Positions 1 through 7,013 are shown, counted from the stretch's first letter. The stretch is DNA of 20,495 nt from an uncultured Alphaproteobacteria bacterium (GCA_929200335.1 CAKMZG010000020.1:1-20495), one strand, 5' to 3'. The notes: a model not told the origin generated them from the letters alone. Numbers and translations are program-made.

Positions 1-352
1 AGATATGGTCAAAGGCTATACTCCCTTTGGGATTAATAACACGTCGTAGAGGAAGTTTTACAATCCACAATGAAAAATTAAGCGCCGGAACATAGAGTGC
101 TAAATTAAATAATGCATAAAGCACCGGATAATTGAATCTATTTTGCTCTTGTAGTCCATTAGAAGGAACCAGATTTTGCACAATTTCTGGCAATAAAAAA
201 CCAAATGCGGCAGTTATTGCTGTTATTAAGCAGAACCAACTTATAAGGCTTATCAATATAACCAATATCCATCTAAAAAAACTGGCATAGGCGGATCGTG
301 AGAGCCATAAGAGCTCTGGAATTTTATGGTCAAATAGGGTTTTAACGCTCAT
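1..352 (-). CDS. N-terminal part of an integral membrane protein, possibly a CPBP-type intramembrane protease (cut by left edge)
   Basis: An open frame reads leftwards from an ATG at 350-352 for 117 codons to the edge without a stop, so the gene is incomplete. After a short cytosolic start (MSVKTLFDHKIPELL) come a hydrophobic stretch around residues 28-54 and a second around 75-96, followed by a basic turn (KLPLRR). The pattern of an early helix, a YVPAL-type second helix and a basic RPLR-like turn reminds me of the N-terminal region of alphaproteobacterial CPBP (CAAX-protease-like) proteins, but the catalytic motifs would lie off the window, so the family is a guess. The start is 11 bp after the stop of the phosphatase gene upstream, which suggests the same transcript. 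The ribosome binding site is weak. That this is a real coding frame is fairly likely; the function is not established. Confidence 0.6.
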   Translation of the reverse strand, partial: MSVKTLFDHKIPELLWLSRSAYASFFRWILVILISLISWFCLITAITAAFGFLLPEIVQNLVPSNGLQEQNRFNYPVLYALFNLALYVPALNFSLWIVKLPLRRVINPKGSIAFDHI

Positions 353-363
353 AATATCATTCT

Positions 364-804
364 TTAAGGATTGAAACGCTCAATAATCCGTGCCTTTATG
401 CTATCACGCACTTGGCGATAAGCATCTAAGATTTGATCGCGAGAACCCATAATTGTGCTAGGATTTGGGGTTTCCCAATATTCGACGGATGTGGATAGAT
501 TATCAGCTAACTCCAATGCGGCCTCATGGGCTTCATTAGTTAAGGCAATGATTAAATCAAAATAATTATCTTCTAAATAATCTAAGGACTTTGGTTCGTG
601 ATTGCGTTCAGTAATGCCAATTTCATTCAACACAATATCCACAAAAGGATCATCACCACCAGAATTTACGCCAGCGCTATCTGCAAAAATTTGATTTGGA
701 AATAGATGTTTGGTTAAAGCTTCCCCCATGGGAGAGCGAATCATATTTTGTCCACACAGGAATAAAACAGAATTAGGACGTTTTTTTGTGCTTTGCTCTG
801 TCAT
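364..804 (-). CDS. Low-molecular-weight protein-tyrosine-phosphatase family protein
   Basis: This 146-residue protein has the LMW-PTP fold signature near its N-terminus: the phosphate-binding loop C17-GQNMI-R23-S24-P, with the family Asn at position 20. Enzymes of this family hydrolyse phosphotyrosine through a phospho-cysteine intermediate, and relatives reduce arsenate. C17 is the only cysteine, so a thioredoxin-coupled ArsC mechanism, which needs additional cysteines, is unlikely despite frequent 'arsC' labels. The general acid normally lies in an Asp-Pro pair near residue 115; here the matching segment reads TPNPS, with Asn114 instead of Asp. The gene starts 3 bp after the UPF0262 stop, with an AAGGGG ribosome binding site inside the end of that gene, so the two are very probably translated from one message. 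Family assignment is strong; the substrate is unknown. Confidence 0.88.
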   Translation of the reverse strand: MTEQSTKKRPNSVLFLCGQNMIRSPMGEALTKHLFPNQIFADSAGVNSGGDDPFVDIVLNEIGITERNHEPKSLDYLEDNYFDLIIALTNEAHEAALELADNLSTSVEYWETPNPSTIMGSRDQILDAYRQVRDSIKARIIERFNP

Positions 805-807
805 GAT

Positions 808-1287
808 TTAACCCCTTGAGTGTAGAACACAAACTAGAGTAAATAGACGGCGCGCTGTGTCAAAATCCACTTCTATCTTGCCATCAAGGCGATCCATTAG
901 CGTTTGCGAACCTTCATTGTGCAAACCTCGACGCCCCATATCAATGGCCTCAATTTGTGTAGGGCTGGCAGATTTGATTGCTTCAAAATAACTTTCACAA
1001 ATCATGAAATAATCTTTGATAATTTTACGAAACGGTGAAAGCGATAGAATATGTGTGATAACTGGCTCACTAGCTTCATTCATAATATTAAATACCAGTC
1101 GATTTTCATGAATAGAGAGAATTAATTTGTAAGGGCCGTCATTATATCCAATAGGCTGAAATGAATTCTGCTCAATCAAATCAAAGATAGCTACTGCACG
1201 TTCATGCTCCACATCCGCAGAGGCACGCCCGATGGATACTTCATCAAGCTCCACCTCAATCAAACGTGCATTTGAACCATTGCTCAC
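808..1287 (-). CDS. UPF0262 family protein
   Basis: I recognise this as the alphaproteobacterial UPF0262 family from the conserved stretches VELDEVSIGR, DVEHERAVAIFDLIE, KDYFMICESY, IDMGRRGLHNEGSQTL and FDTARRLFTLVCVLH. No biochemical function is known to me. The frame stays open well upstream, into hisD, but the start I choose is a GTG at 1285-1287, giving 159 residues, the usual family length. It sits 7 nt after a GAGGAA ribosome binding site (1295-1300) that overlaps the TGA stop of hisD (1299-1301). The longer frame would overlap hisD by about 100 bp and has no family similarity there. Tight spacing on both sides places it in the hisD transcript. Confidence 0.9.
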   Translation of the reverse strand: MSNGSNARLIEVELDEVSIGRASADVEHERAVAIFDLIEQNSFQPIGYNDGPYKLILSIHENRLVFNIMNEASEPVITHILSLSPFRKIIKDYFMICESYFEAIKSASPTQIEAIDMGRRGLHNEGSQTLMDRLDGKIEVDFDTARRLFTLVCVLHSRG

Positions 1288-1298
1288 TATATTATTCC

Positions 1299-2588
1299 TC
1301 AATTTAAGCGTAGTCGTATAGACTTCGCATGGGCTCCCAAACCCTCTTCTTCCGCTAAAATCATCGCCGCTTCGCCAATTTCGCGTAATTGTTCTGCGCC
1401 ACATTTTAGAATAGACGTCCGTTTCATAAAATCAAGTACAGATAATGCAGATGAAAATCTTGCCGAACGTGCAGTAGGTAGCACATGATTGCAACCAGCA
1501 ACATAATCACCTACAGCCTCAGGTGTATGGTGGCCTAAAAATACGGCTCCTGCATTGTGAATTTTATCAAATAGAGCCTCAGGGTTCTCTACGGCTAATT
1601 CCAAATGTTCAGGGGCTATGGCATCTACCAATGGGGTTGCGTCATCTAAAGTTTTAACAATAATGACAGCGCCATAGGTTTCCCAGCTCTCGCGGGCAAT
1701 CGCCTCGCGTGGTAATTGTTGCAATTGGCGCTCAACCGCTTGTTCAACGGCCATGCCTAGGGTTTCGTCGGTTGTAATAAGGATAGATTGAGCGCTGATA
1801 TCATGCTCTGCTTGTGCAAGTAAATCGGCTGCAATCCAATCAGGGTTGCCAGTGTGATCAGCAACCACAAGAACCTCTGATGGCCCTGCGATCATATCAA
1901 TGCCTACGGTGCCAAATACTTCGCGTTTTGCAGCGGCAACAAATGCATTGCCAGGACCTGTGATTTTTGCAACAGGCTTAATGCTCTCAGTGCCGTGGGC
2001 AAGGGCAGCAACTGCTTGCGCACCACCGATGCGGTAAATTTCATTCACGCCGGATAGATGAGCGGCAGCTAAAACAAGTGGATTGATAAGTCCATCAGGG
2101 GTTGGCACTACCATTGCAATGCGTTTGACACCAGCAACATTGGCCGGCACAGCATTCATTAAAACTGAACTTGGATAGCTTGCAGTGCCCCCCGGCACAT
2201 AAATACCGGCCGCTTCTATGGCATTCCAGCGGCTACCCAATTCAACCCCAATGGCATCTTCATAGCGATCATCTTTAGGTAATTGACGTTCATGATGGCT
2301 TTTGATGCGATCCCGTGCCAGTTTTAAGGCATCCATGGTTTCAGGCTTGACCTGTTTGATGGCCATCTCAATCTCTTGATCTGTAATTCTTAAATCATTT
2401 TTTGTGATGGTTTGGCGGTCAAATTTATTGGTATATTCTACTAGTGCATCGTCACCGCGTGATTGTACGTCATCAATAATTTTTTTGACCACATCCACCA
2501 CGTCTTGAGCGGTTTCACGCTTCATGGATAAAAGGTTTGAGAATTCACTCTCAAAGGTTAGATCATTTTGATTTAAACGCAGTACCAC
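1299..2588 (-). CDS. hisD: Histidinol dehydrogenase
   Basis: This enzyme carries out the last two steps of histidine synthesis, the NAD-dependent oxidation of L-histidinol to histidine, in the cytosol as a zinc dimer. The 429 residues match the family length. Visible signatures are GGTASYPSSVLM, the glycine-rich RIGGAQAVAALA segment, KITGPGN, AGPSEVLV, and the catalytic pair Glu327-His328 in APEHLEL. The zinc ligands known from E. coli are all present: Gln259 and His262 (QAEHD), Asp361 (GDYVAG) and His420 (GAHAKS). The start is a GTG at 2586-2588 after a GGGA ribosome binding site, and the N-terminus lines up with the family. It lies 91 bp after the DUF2948 gene and 11 bp before the UPF0262 start. 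No other his gene is in the window. Confidence 0.96.
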   Translation of the reverse strand: MVLRLNQNDLTFESEFSNLLSMKRETAQDVVDVVKKIIDDVQSRGDDALVEYTNKFDRQTITKNDLRITDQEIEMAIKQVKPETMDALKLARDRIKSHHERQLPKDDRYEDAIGVELGSRWNAIEAAGIYVPGGTASYPSSVLMNAVPANVAGVKRIAMVVPTPDGLINPLVLAAAHLSGVNEIYRIGGAQAVAALAHGTESIKPVAKITGPGNAFVAAAKREVFGTVGIDMIAGPSEVLVVADHTGNPDWIAADLLAQAEHDISAQSILITTDETLGMAVEQAVERQLQQLPREAIARESWETYGAVIIVKTLDDATPLVDAIAPEHLELAVENPEALFDKIHNAGAVFLGHHTPEAVGDYVAGCNHVLPTARSARFSSALSVLDFMKRTSILKCGAEQLREIGEAAMILAEEEGLGAHAKSIRLRLN

Positions 2589-2679
2589 AGCTTATTTCCC
2601 AAATTATACATTATCGGTATCTTATAAGTTTATCCTATAAAAGATAATTTTGGATAAAAACAGGGGGAAGTTGTCGCTA

Positions 2680-3123
2680 TTATGAGGAAATTTCATGCTT
2701 TGGTAAATGCTCACTACCCCAACTGGCATCCATATCGCTTAATTGGGCTTCAATAACTTCCACATGTAAGCGGATTGCGGCATCACCTGAGAATAATAGT
2801 TCGATGGTTCCTGCGGGGAAATTGGTTTCATTAAAACGTATGGCAAGCAAAGATAATACGGCGTCTTTTGCCTCTAGATTAAAGCCAGTATGTTGAGCAT
2901 TTTCTACACGATCAAAATGTAAAACACTTAGTCTGCGCTCAAATGGGTCTGTTTTAGATTTGCCCTCAGCTTGCTCCCAGACAAAACGATTGAGCTTTAA
3001 AACAAATTTCTTTTGCTTGGGATTAAAATCAATATCAGCGATTTTAAGCACGGCATCCTGCACGTGAGCGGAGACAATATTTAGATCTTCATCATCTAAA
3101 GCCAGTAGTTTTAATCTTTTCAT
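2680..3123 (-). CDS. DUF2948 family protein
   Basis: The 147-residue sequence matches the alphaproteobacterial DUF2948 family: LKLLALDDEDLNIVSAHVQDAVLKI at the start, then KKFVLKLNRFVWE, RLSVLHFDRV, VLSLLAIRF, and a C-terminal LHVEVIEAQLSDM. The protein is soluble, without a signal peptide or membrane segments. No function is known to me; the gene normally travels with hisD and often murA in this group, as it nearly does here. The ATG at 3121-3123 follows a GGAGAA ribosome binding site by 5 nt. A TATAAT hexamer at 3159-3164 on the minus strand could be its -10 box, but I found no matching -35. It would be the first gene of the leftward operon. Confidence 0.9.
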   Translation of the reverse strand: MKRLKLLALDDEDLNIVSAHVQDAVLKIADIDFNPKQKKFVLKLNRFVWEQAEGKSKTDPFERRLSVLHFDRVENAQHTGFNLEAKDAVLSLLAIRFNETNFPAGTIELLFSGDAAIRLHVEVIEAQLSDMDASWGSEHLPKHEISS

Positions 3124-3367
3124 GAGAGTTCTCCGTTTGTTATATTTTTTAAATAGGAATTATAGACTTAATGCACAAGGATTAGGCTTTAAATTGGGTA
3201 ATTTTTTTTGTGCCGTGCAATTCTTAATACTAAGGTTCTTAAATAAACCTTGCTTTTTAGGCAAAAGCTTCTTAAGTATAGGTTCTCGATGTTTGGCCAG
3301 ACTATTGGGCCGCAATGCTTTATGGGTTTATTGCCTGACAGGTCTTTGACCTTCAAAATTAGGTTTG

Positions 3368-3396
3368 TTGCTGATTAGCTTGATTGTTTATATATT
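3368..3396 (+). promoter_or_regulatory. Candidate cspA promoter
   Basis: TTGCTG (3368-3373) and TATATT (3391-3396) are separated by 17 bp, the optimal spacing for a sigma-70 type promoter. Transcription would begin near 3403 and give a leader of about 75 nt before cspA. The -35 matches the consensus at only three positions, so this is tentative. Confidence 0.4.
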
Positions 3397-3419
3397 CTCT
3401 CCAAAAGTCGAAACTTCAA

Positions 3420-3444
3420 GTAACTTATGTTTTGCATGAGTTAC
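3420..3444 (+). promoter_or_regulatory. Leader hairpin upstream of cspA
   Basis: GTAACTTATG (3420-3429) pairs with CATGAGTTAC (3435-3444) over 10 bp with one G-U wobble and a 5-nt loop (TTTTG). It ends 19 nt before the AGGA ribosome binding site (3464-3467). Cold-shock mRNAs in other bacteria have structured leaders that control translation and stability; a similar role here is inference. Confidence 0.5.
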
Positions 3445-3476
3445 CTCTTTTAAATATCTGAATAGGACTAAAGACT

Positions 3477-3686
3477 ATGGAATCTGGTACTGTAAAATTT
3501 TACAACGAAAAAAAGGGTTATGGATTTATCCAACCTGCAAGCGGCGAAAAAGACATTTTCGTACATGCCACTGCTCTTGAGCGTGCTGGCCTTGGTGCAT
3601 TAGCAGACGGACAAGCGGTTAACTTTGACACCCAACTTGATCCTCGCAGTGGTAAAACTGCCGTTGATAAAATTGAGCTAGCTTAA
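3477..3686 (+). CDS. cspA: Cold-shock protein, CspA family
   Basis: This is a single cold-shock domain of 69 residues that binds single-stranded nucleic acid and acts as an RNA chaperone. RNP1 is seen as KGYGFIQ (residues 13-19) and RNP2 as IFVHATAL (27-34), and the start MESGTVKFYNEKKGYGFI is typical. The ATG lies 9 nt after an AGGA ribosome binding site, behind a hairpin-containing leader, and a strong terminator follows, so the gene is probably monocistronic. Whether it is cold-induced or constitutive cannot be decided from the sequence. The gene sits between two leftward groups, splitting the murA and DUF2948-hisD genes that I expect to be closer together in relatives. Confidence 0.95.
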   Translation: MESGTVKFYNEKKGYGFIQPASGEKDIFVHATALERAGLGALADGQAVNFDTQLDPRSGKTAVDKIELA

Positions 3687-3714
3687 TTTTTATTAATGTT
3701 TTTTAAGAATATTG

Positions 3715-3747
3715 TGCAGAGCTTTTGAAAAAGAGCTCTGCATTTTT
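3715..3747 (+). terminator. Rho-independent terminator of cspA
   Basis: TGCAGAGCT (3715-3723) pairs perfectly with AGCTCTGCA (3734-3742) around a 10-nt loop and is followed directly by TTTTT. It starts 28 bp after the cspA stop. Confidence 0.85.
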
Positions 3748-3768
3748 ATGCTTTGAGTAAGGTGCTTT

Positions 3769-3871
3769 CTAGCGCATGTAACGGTTAGGTGGGTTCACCT
3801 AAACGAGAACTATTCGCGCAAAGTAAGGAAACTAAAGCGGCGTTTTGAATTCATATATAAGCATCATCTAG
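3769..3871 (+). repeat. CTAG-bounded dispersed repeat, copy A
   Basis: This copy is 103 bp and has CTAG at both ends (3769-3772, 3868-3871). In order it holds a GCATGTAAC segment, an internal hairpin (TTAGGTG / CACCTAA around GGTT, with one outer mismatch), the conserved core CGAGAACTATTCGCGCAAA, and a decayed terminal palindrome with GCGGCGTTTTGAATTCA. It matches the copies at 6807, 7242 and 19545. It lies between the convergent ends of cspA and the MFS gene. Confidence 0.85.
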
Positions 3872-3919
3872 TACATGTCACCCCAAAGTAGGTTTTGGTT
3901 TTGGGAATAATGACATGTA
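3872..3919. repeat. Inverted repeat next to copy A
   Basis: TACATGTCA (3872-3880) pairs with TGACATGTA (3911-3919), and inside it CCCAAA (3882-3887) pairs with TTTGGG (3900-3905). The structure abuts the right CTAG of repeat copy A. A related string, ATCTAGTACA then CCCCAAA, recurs at 7386-7403 after copy C, so this may be part of a larger version of the element. It could also act as the transcription end for the leftward-facing MFS gene, although no T-run follows. Confidence 0.5.
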
Positions 3920-3967
3920 ATAACGAAGGGATAGTGCACATTTATGAAGCTATAGATAAATGATGCT

Positions 3968-5137
3968 TTAAGCCTTGCTGCGCTTAAGCCAATACAATAA
4001 GGCTGCACTCATAATAAGGGTGAAACTCCCGCCATAGTAAAGCGTAGAGCCGCTATCTAATACAACCAAAATTGTAGCAACAATTGAAGCGATAGCCATC
4101 TGGATAGTGCCTAAAACACCAATGGCCATTCCAGCTAACCCCCCAAATGGGTTAACCGCTACCCCTTGAGCATTGCCAAATGAAATGGCAAAGCCAATAC
4201 TGCCCAAACCAATTGGCAACATAAATTTCCAAGCACTATCAATATTCTCTAGCCCGATAAAAAATAATGCTATGGATGATATTATAATAAATAATAGACC
4301 AATAATTATGGTGGTTGATACGCTTAACCATTGATTTATCCTAGGCACCATTAGAGCAGCCACCATAATCAATGCAGCGTTTAATGAGAAAACTTGGCTA
4401 AAGACCGAGATGCTTAACCCTGCTTGTTGAATTAAAATGACAGGAGAAATGGTCAAATAGGTAATGATATAAGATAAAACCGTTATGCAAATTATTGCTG
4501 CTGGCCAACTTTGGGGTGTTTTAACTATGGTTTTGACATTTTTGAAAAAATTTGCAGCGCCAACGGATTGTGATTGGGATAAATCTGCGGTTTCTTTAAA
4601 AAACATAAAAGCAAATATTGCTAGAATGATAGCGCTTACTGCAAAGACAATAAAAATACTGCGCCATCCCCAGTAGATAATGATTGCAGCTCCTATCATA
4701 GGTGCAATTGCGGGCGCTAAGTTTAAAATGCCATGCAAATAGGAAAATTTGCTAGGTACAGTCTCTTCCTCAAAACTATCTTTAGCAATGGTAAAGGCTG
4801 CAACCACACATGCGCTTGCGCCTAAACCTTGAAGAAAGCGTACGATGACAAAGGCTGTAAATGAGGTGGTGAAATAGGCATAAATAGACGCGATGGTGAA
4901 CAGCCCAAGTCCAAATAAAATTAAAGGTCGTCGCCCGAAGCGATCAGAAAAACTGCCGAGCGGCAATTGCATCAGGCCAAGCGCTAATACAAAGCTGCTG
5001 ATAGACCATTGCGCTGTTGCTGGGCTTACATTAAATGTTGTCGACATATCATTAATAGCCGGCAACAGGAGATCAATACCTAAAGGGCTTAATAAAACCA
5101 ATAGAATAGGCATGAGCATAACACGAATGTCACTCAT
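3968..5137 (-). CDS. MFS multidrug exporter, Bcr/CflA family
   Basis: This 389-residue protein is a 12-helix major facilitator of the drug:proton antiporter type. Signs are the N-terminal helix with DLLLPAINDM, the Bcr/CflA start pattern, motif A after helix 2 (GSFSDRFGRRP, about residues 61-71), the helix-4 RFLQGLGASA with its conserved Arg, and the helix-5 region NLAPAIAPMIGA. Members export compounds such as bicyclomycin, chloramphenicol or sulfonamides; the substrate here is unknown. The ATG at 5135-5137 has only a weak GGA ribosome binding site and lies 29 bp after the murA stop on the same strand, so transcription through from murA is possible. The last residues (LKRSKA) are cytosolic. 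Confidence 0.88.
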   Translation of the reverse strand: MSDIRVMLMPILLVLLSPLGIDLLLPAINDMSTTFNVSPATAQWSISSFVLALGLMQLPLGSFSDRFGRRPLILFGLGLFTIASIYAYFTTSFTAFVIVRFLQGLGASACVVAAFTIAKDSFEEETVPSKFSYLHGILNLAPAIAPMIGAAIIIYWGWRSIFIVFAVSAIILAIFAFMFFKETADLSQSQSVGAANFFKNVKTIVKTPQSWPAAIICITVLSYIITYLTISPVILIQQAGLSISVFSQVFSLNAALIMVAALMVPRINQWLSVSTTIIIGLLFIIISSIALFFIGLENIDSAWKFMLPIGLGSIGFAISFGNAQGVAVNPFGGLAGMAIGVLGTIQMAIASIVATILVVLDSGSTLYYGGSFTLIMSAALLYWLKRSKA

Positions 5138-5166
5138 TTGAATCCAATCTTACGAATAAGAACGGA

Positions 5167-6456
5167 TTATTCAGAAACCCGCTCTATGTTTGCGCCCACA
5201 TTTCGTAATTTTTCTTCTAAGCTCTCAAAGCCACGATCCAAGTGATAAACGCGGTGAATTTCAGTTTCACCACTGGCAACAAGTCCCGCAATAACAAGCG
5301 ATACTGAAGCACGTAAATCAGTTGCCATCACAGGAGCGCCAGCAAGGCTATCAACTCCCGTAATCGTTGCTTTTTGGCCATCAAGGGCAATTTTTGCGCC
5401 AAGACGAGCCAATTCGCTCACATGCATAAAGCGGTTTTCAAAAATTGTTTCCGTAATTTCTGAAATGCCCTCCGCTTTTAACATTAATGCCATTAATTGC
5501 GCTTGACAGTCTGTCGGAAAGCCAGGATGCGGCTCGGTCGACACTTTTACTGGCAGAATAGGCGTACCCTTGCGCATGATGCGAATGCTATTTTCACCCT
5601 TTTCTATGGTAATACCTGCTTGTTCTAGCACATCTAGAGTGGTTTTTAAAAGCCCTGATTCAACATCAGTGAGTGTTACATCACCACCGGCCATTGCAGC
5701 GGCCATGGCGTAGGTGCCGGCTTCAATGCGATCTGCTACCACGCGATGGGTTGCGCCGTGGAGTTTTTTAACCCCTTCAATGGTAATAGTTCTTGTGCCT
5801 TGGCCACTTACCTTGGCGCCCATAGCATTCAGGCATTCTGCCAGATTAACCACTTCAGGCTCACGCGCTGCATTGTTAATTACCGTGGTGCCTTTGGCCA
5901 GAGTTGCCGCCATCATCATCACATGGGTTGCACCCACGGAGACTTTAGGAAAGCGATAAGTTGTGCCTTTTAAACCCTCAGGTGCTTTGGCAAGTGCATA
6001 GCCATTTTCAATGGAAATTTCAGCGCCTAAAGCTTCTAAGCTCTCAATGAAAAGATCCACAGGGCGTGTGCCAATGGCACAACCGCCGGGTAAGGACACG
6101 CGGGCTTCTCCCATGCGGGCTAAAAGTGGGCCAATAACCCAAAAGCTTGCACGCATTTTGGAGACCAACTCATAAGGTGCTGTGGTATCAACAATATTCT
6201 TGGCTTTAAACACTATGGTTTGACCGCTTAACTCACTTTGGCCCGGTTGTTTGCCTTTAATTTGGTGGTCAGTGCCGTGATTACTCAAGATGCGCATTAG
6301 GCTTGCCACATCTGCAAGGCGCGGCACATTTTCTAAAACCAGCTTCTTGCTGGTTAGCAGTGAAGCAATCATAAGGGGGAGAGCGGCATTCTTTGCTCCA
6401 GAAATTGGGATAGAGCCGTTTAATTCGCCGTTAGCGCGGACAATGATGCGATCCAT
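5167..6456 (-). CDS. murA: UDP-N-acetylglucosamine 1-carboxyvinyltransferase
   Basis: MurA catalyses the first committed step of peptidoglycan synthesis, transfer of enolpyruvate from PEP to UDP-GlcNAc, in the cytosol. The 429 residues show the expected landmarks: Lys22-Asn23 in SGAKNAALP, the active-site loop SLPGGCAIGTRP with Cys126 (the residue fosfomycin alkylates in sensitive enzymes), Asp316 in FPTDCQAQ, and the C-terminal HLDRGFESLEEKL. Because the loop carries Cys rather than Asp, no intrinsic fosfomycin resistance is expected from this enzyme. The ATG follows a GAGGAA ribosome binding site by 5 nt. A small Lys/Arg-rich gene lies 198 bp upstream and an MFS gene 29 bp downstream, all leftward. 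Confidence 0.97.
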   Translation of the reverse strand: MDRIIVRANGELNGSIPISGAKNAALPLMIASLLTSKKLVLENVPRLADVASLMRILSNHGTDHQIKGKQPGQSELSGQTIVFKAKNIVDTTAPYELVSKMRASFWVIGPLLARMGEARVSLPGGCAIGTRPVDLFIESLEALGAEISIENGYALAKAPEGLKGTTYRFPKVSVGATHVMMMAATLAKGTTVINNAAREPEVVNLAECLNAMGAKVSGQGTRTITIEGVKKLHGATHRVVADRIEAGTYAMAAAMAGGDVTLTDVESGLLKTTLDVLEQAGITIEKGENSIRIMRKGTPILPVKVSTEPHPGFPTDCQAQLMALMLKAEGISEITETIFENRFMHVSELARLGAKIALDGQKATITGVDSLAGAPVMATDLRASVSLVIAGLVASGETEIHRVYHLDRGFESLEEKLRNVGANIERVSE

Positions 6457-6472
6457 GTGTGTTCCTCAAATC

Positions 6473-6513
6473 TGGCACTTAATGCCGATGACAGTTTCTG
6501 CCTTTGGCACTTA
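6473..6513. repeat. Pair of 9-bp direct repeats upstream of murA
   Basis: TGGCACTTA occurs at 6473-6481 and again at 6505-6513, 32 bp apart (three helical turns), 16-57 bp upstream of the murA start. The phased spacing would suit a regulator binding one DNA face, but no regulator is identified and chance cannot be excluded. Confidence 0.4.
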
Positions 6514-6654
6514 GTACATATGCCATGCTGGTCTTTGCTTTATCCTATAAAGTGATGAGCTTCAATGGGGATGCCATTATTTATAGGCTGCACAAATAAT
6601 TTATGAAATTACGTGCCAGTAAAAACTTTATTTTTGTTTAAAATATGAATGACT

Positions 6655-6795
6655 CTAATCTTTAGTTGATTTTGAGCGGGCATGTTGTTTTCTGCGTTGT
6701 AAATTATCACGCAATGCCTTTGTCAAACGCTCTTTGCGAGCATCTGCTGCAGTTTTTTGTGATTTTGGCTCTGTTTGCTTTGATTTCTCAGTCAT
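6655..6795 (-). CDS. Small Lys/Arg-rich conserved protein (46 aa)
   Basis: An ATG at 6793-6795 opens a 46-codon frame ending in TAG at 6655-6657. The product begins MTEKSKQTEPKSQK and continues with a basic helix containing DARKERLTKALRDNLQRRKQ, then a basic tail. I recall small proteins in alphaproteobacteria with the same arrangement, an acidic/polar start followed by a RLxxALRxNLxRRKxQAR helix, encoded beside murA, so I take this as a real gene. Their function is unknown to me; the basic amphipathic helix would suit nucleic acid or membrane-surface binding. The ribosome binding site is a poor GGGG about 9 nt upstream, and it directly abuts repeat copy B. It lies 198 bp upstream of murA on the same strand. 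Confidence 0.75.
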   Translation of the reverse strand: MTEKSKQTEPKSQKTAADARKERLTKALRDNLQRRKQHARSKSTKD

Positions 6796-6806
6796 AGACA
6801 AATGCC

Positions 6807-6912
6807 CCAGAGCTTGATGCCTTTGTATGAATTCAAAGCGTTGCTCTAGTTTCCCTAATTGGCGCGGATAGTTCTCGTTTAGATTAAATCACTGAAATGC
6901 TACACGCGCTAG
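6807..6912 (-). repeat. CTAG-bounded dispersed repeat, copy B (reverse)
   Basis: This 106 bp copy lies in reverse orientation. Its terminal palindrome is intact: AGAGC (6810-6814) with GCTCT (6842-6846), and inside it CTTTG with CAAAG around TATGAATT. The core reads GATAGTTCTCGTTTAG on this strand. The internal hairpin has decayed. One end is CCAG instead of CTAG, the other is CTAG (6909-6912). The element ends about 12 bp before the start codon of the 46-aa gene, so it forms most of that gene's leader. Confidence 0.82.
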
Positions 6913-7013
6913 TGTTGAATAGTAACTTAAGTTTTTAGATGAACCCATAAAATTTGTAAATCCCACTTGCAAGTTTTGATACTCTGTGGCAATAGGCTGG
7001 CCAAGCCCACGTT

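Larger units (their letters stand above)
3124..3476. other. Divergent intergenic region between DUF2948 and cspA
   Basis: This 353 bp AT-rich region separates a leftward and a rightward gene and must hold promoters for both. It includes the TATAAT of the leftward operon (3159-3164), a small hairpin AAGGTT/AACCTT (3232-3237 and 3246-3251) followed by CTTTTT on the plus strand, and the cspA promoter and leader. A plus-strand frame at 3122-3349 has no similarity I recognise and reads across the DUF2948 promoter. A 20-codon minus-strand frame at 3375-3437 has a good ribosome binding site but nothing else to support it. I call no gene here. Confidence 0.6.

Noticed and set aside
364..804. Annotation as thioredoxin-type arsenate reductase (arsC)
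   Set aside because: Only one cysteine is present; the resolving cysteines needed for that mechanism are absent.
2603..2608. TATAAT on the minus strand just before hisD as a hisD promoter
   Set aside because: Transcription would start about 8 nt before the GTG and lose the ribosome binding site; no -35 box is seen.
3122..3349. 75-codon plus-strand frame in the DUF2948-cspA spacer
   Set aside because: No recognisable similarity, no good ribosome binding site, and it starts opposite the DUF2948 start codon and runs through the promoter region of that gene.
3375..3437. 20-codon minus-strand frame with an AGAGG ribosome binding site, antisense to the cspA leader
   Set aside because: Too short, no family, and its bases are explained by the cspA leader hairpin and promoter.
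2629..6551. Identical 13-mer TTTATCCTATAAA upstream of hisD (2629-2641) and of murA (6539-6551) as a shared operator
   Set aside because: Several shared AT-rich 13-mers are expected by chance in 20 kb and the distances to the starts differ (41 and 83 bp).
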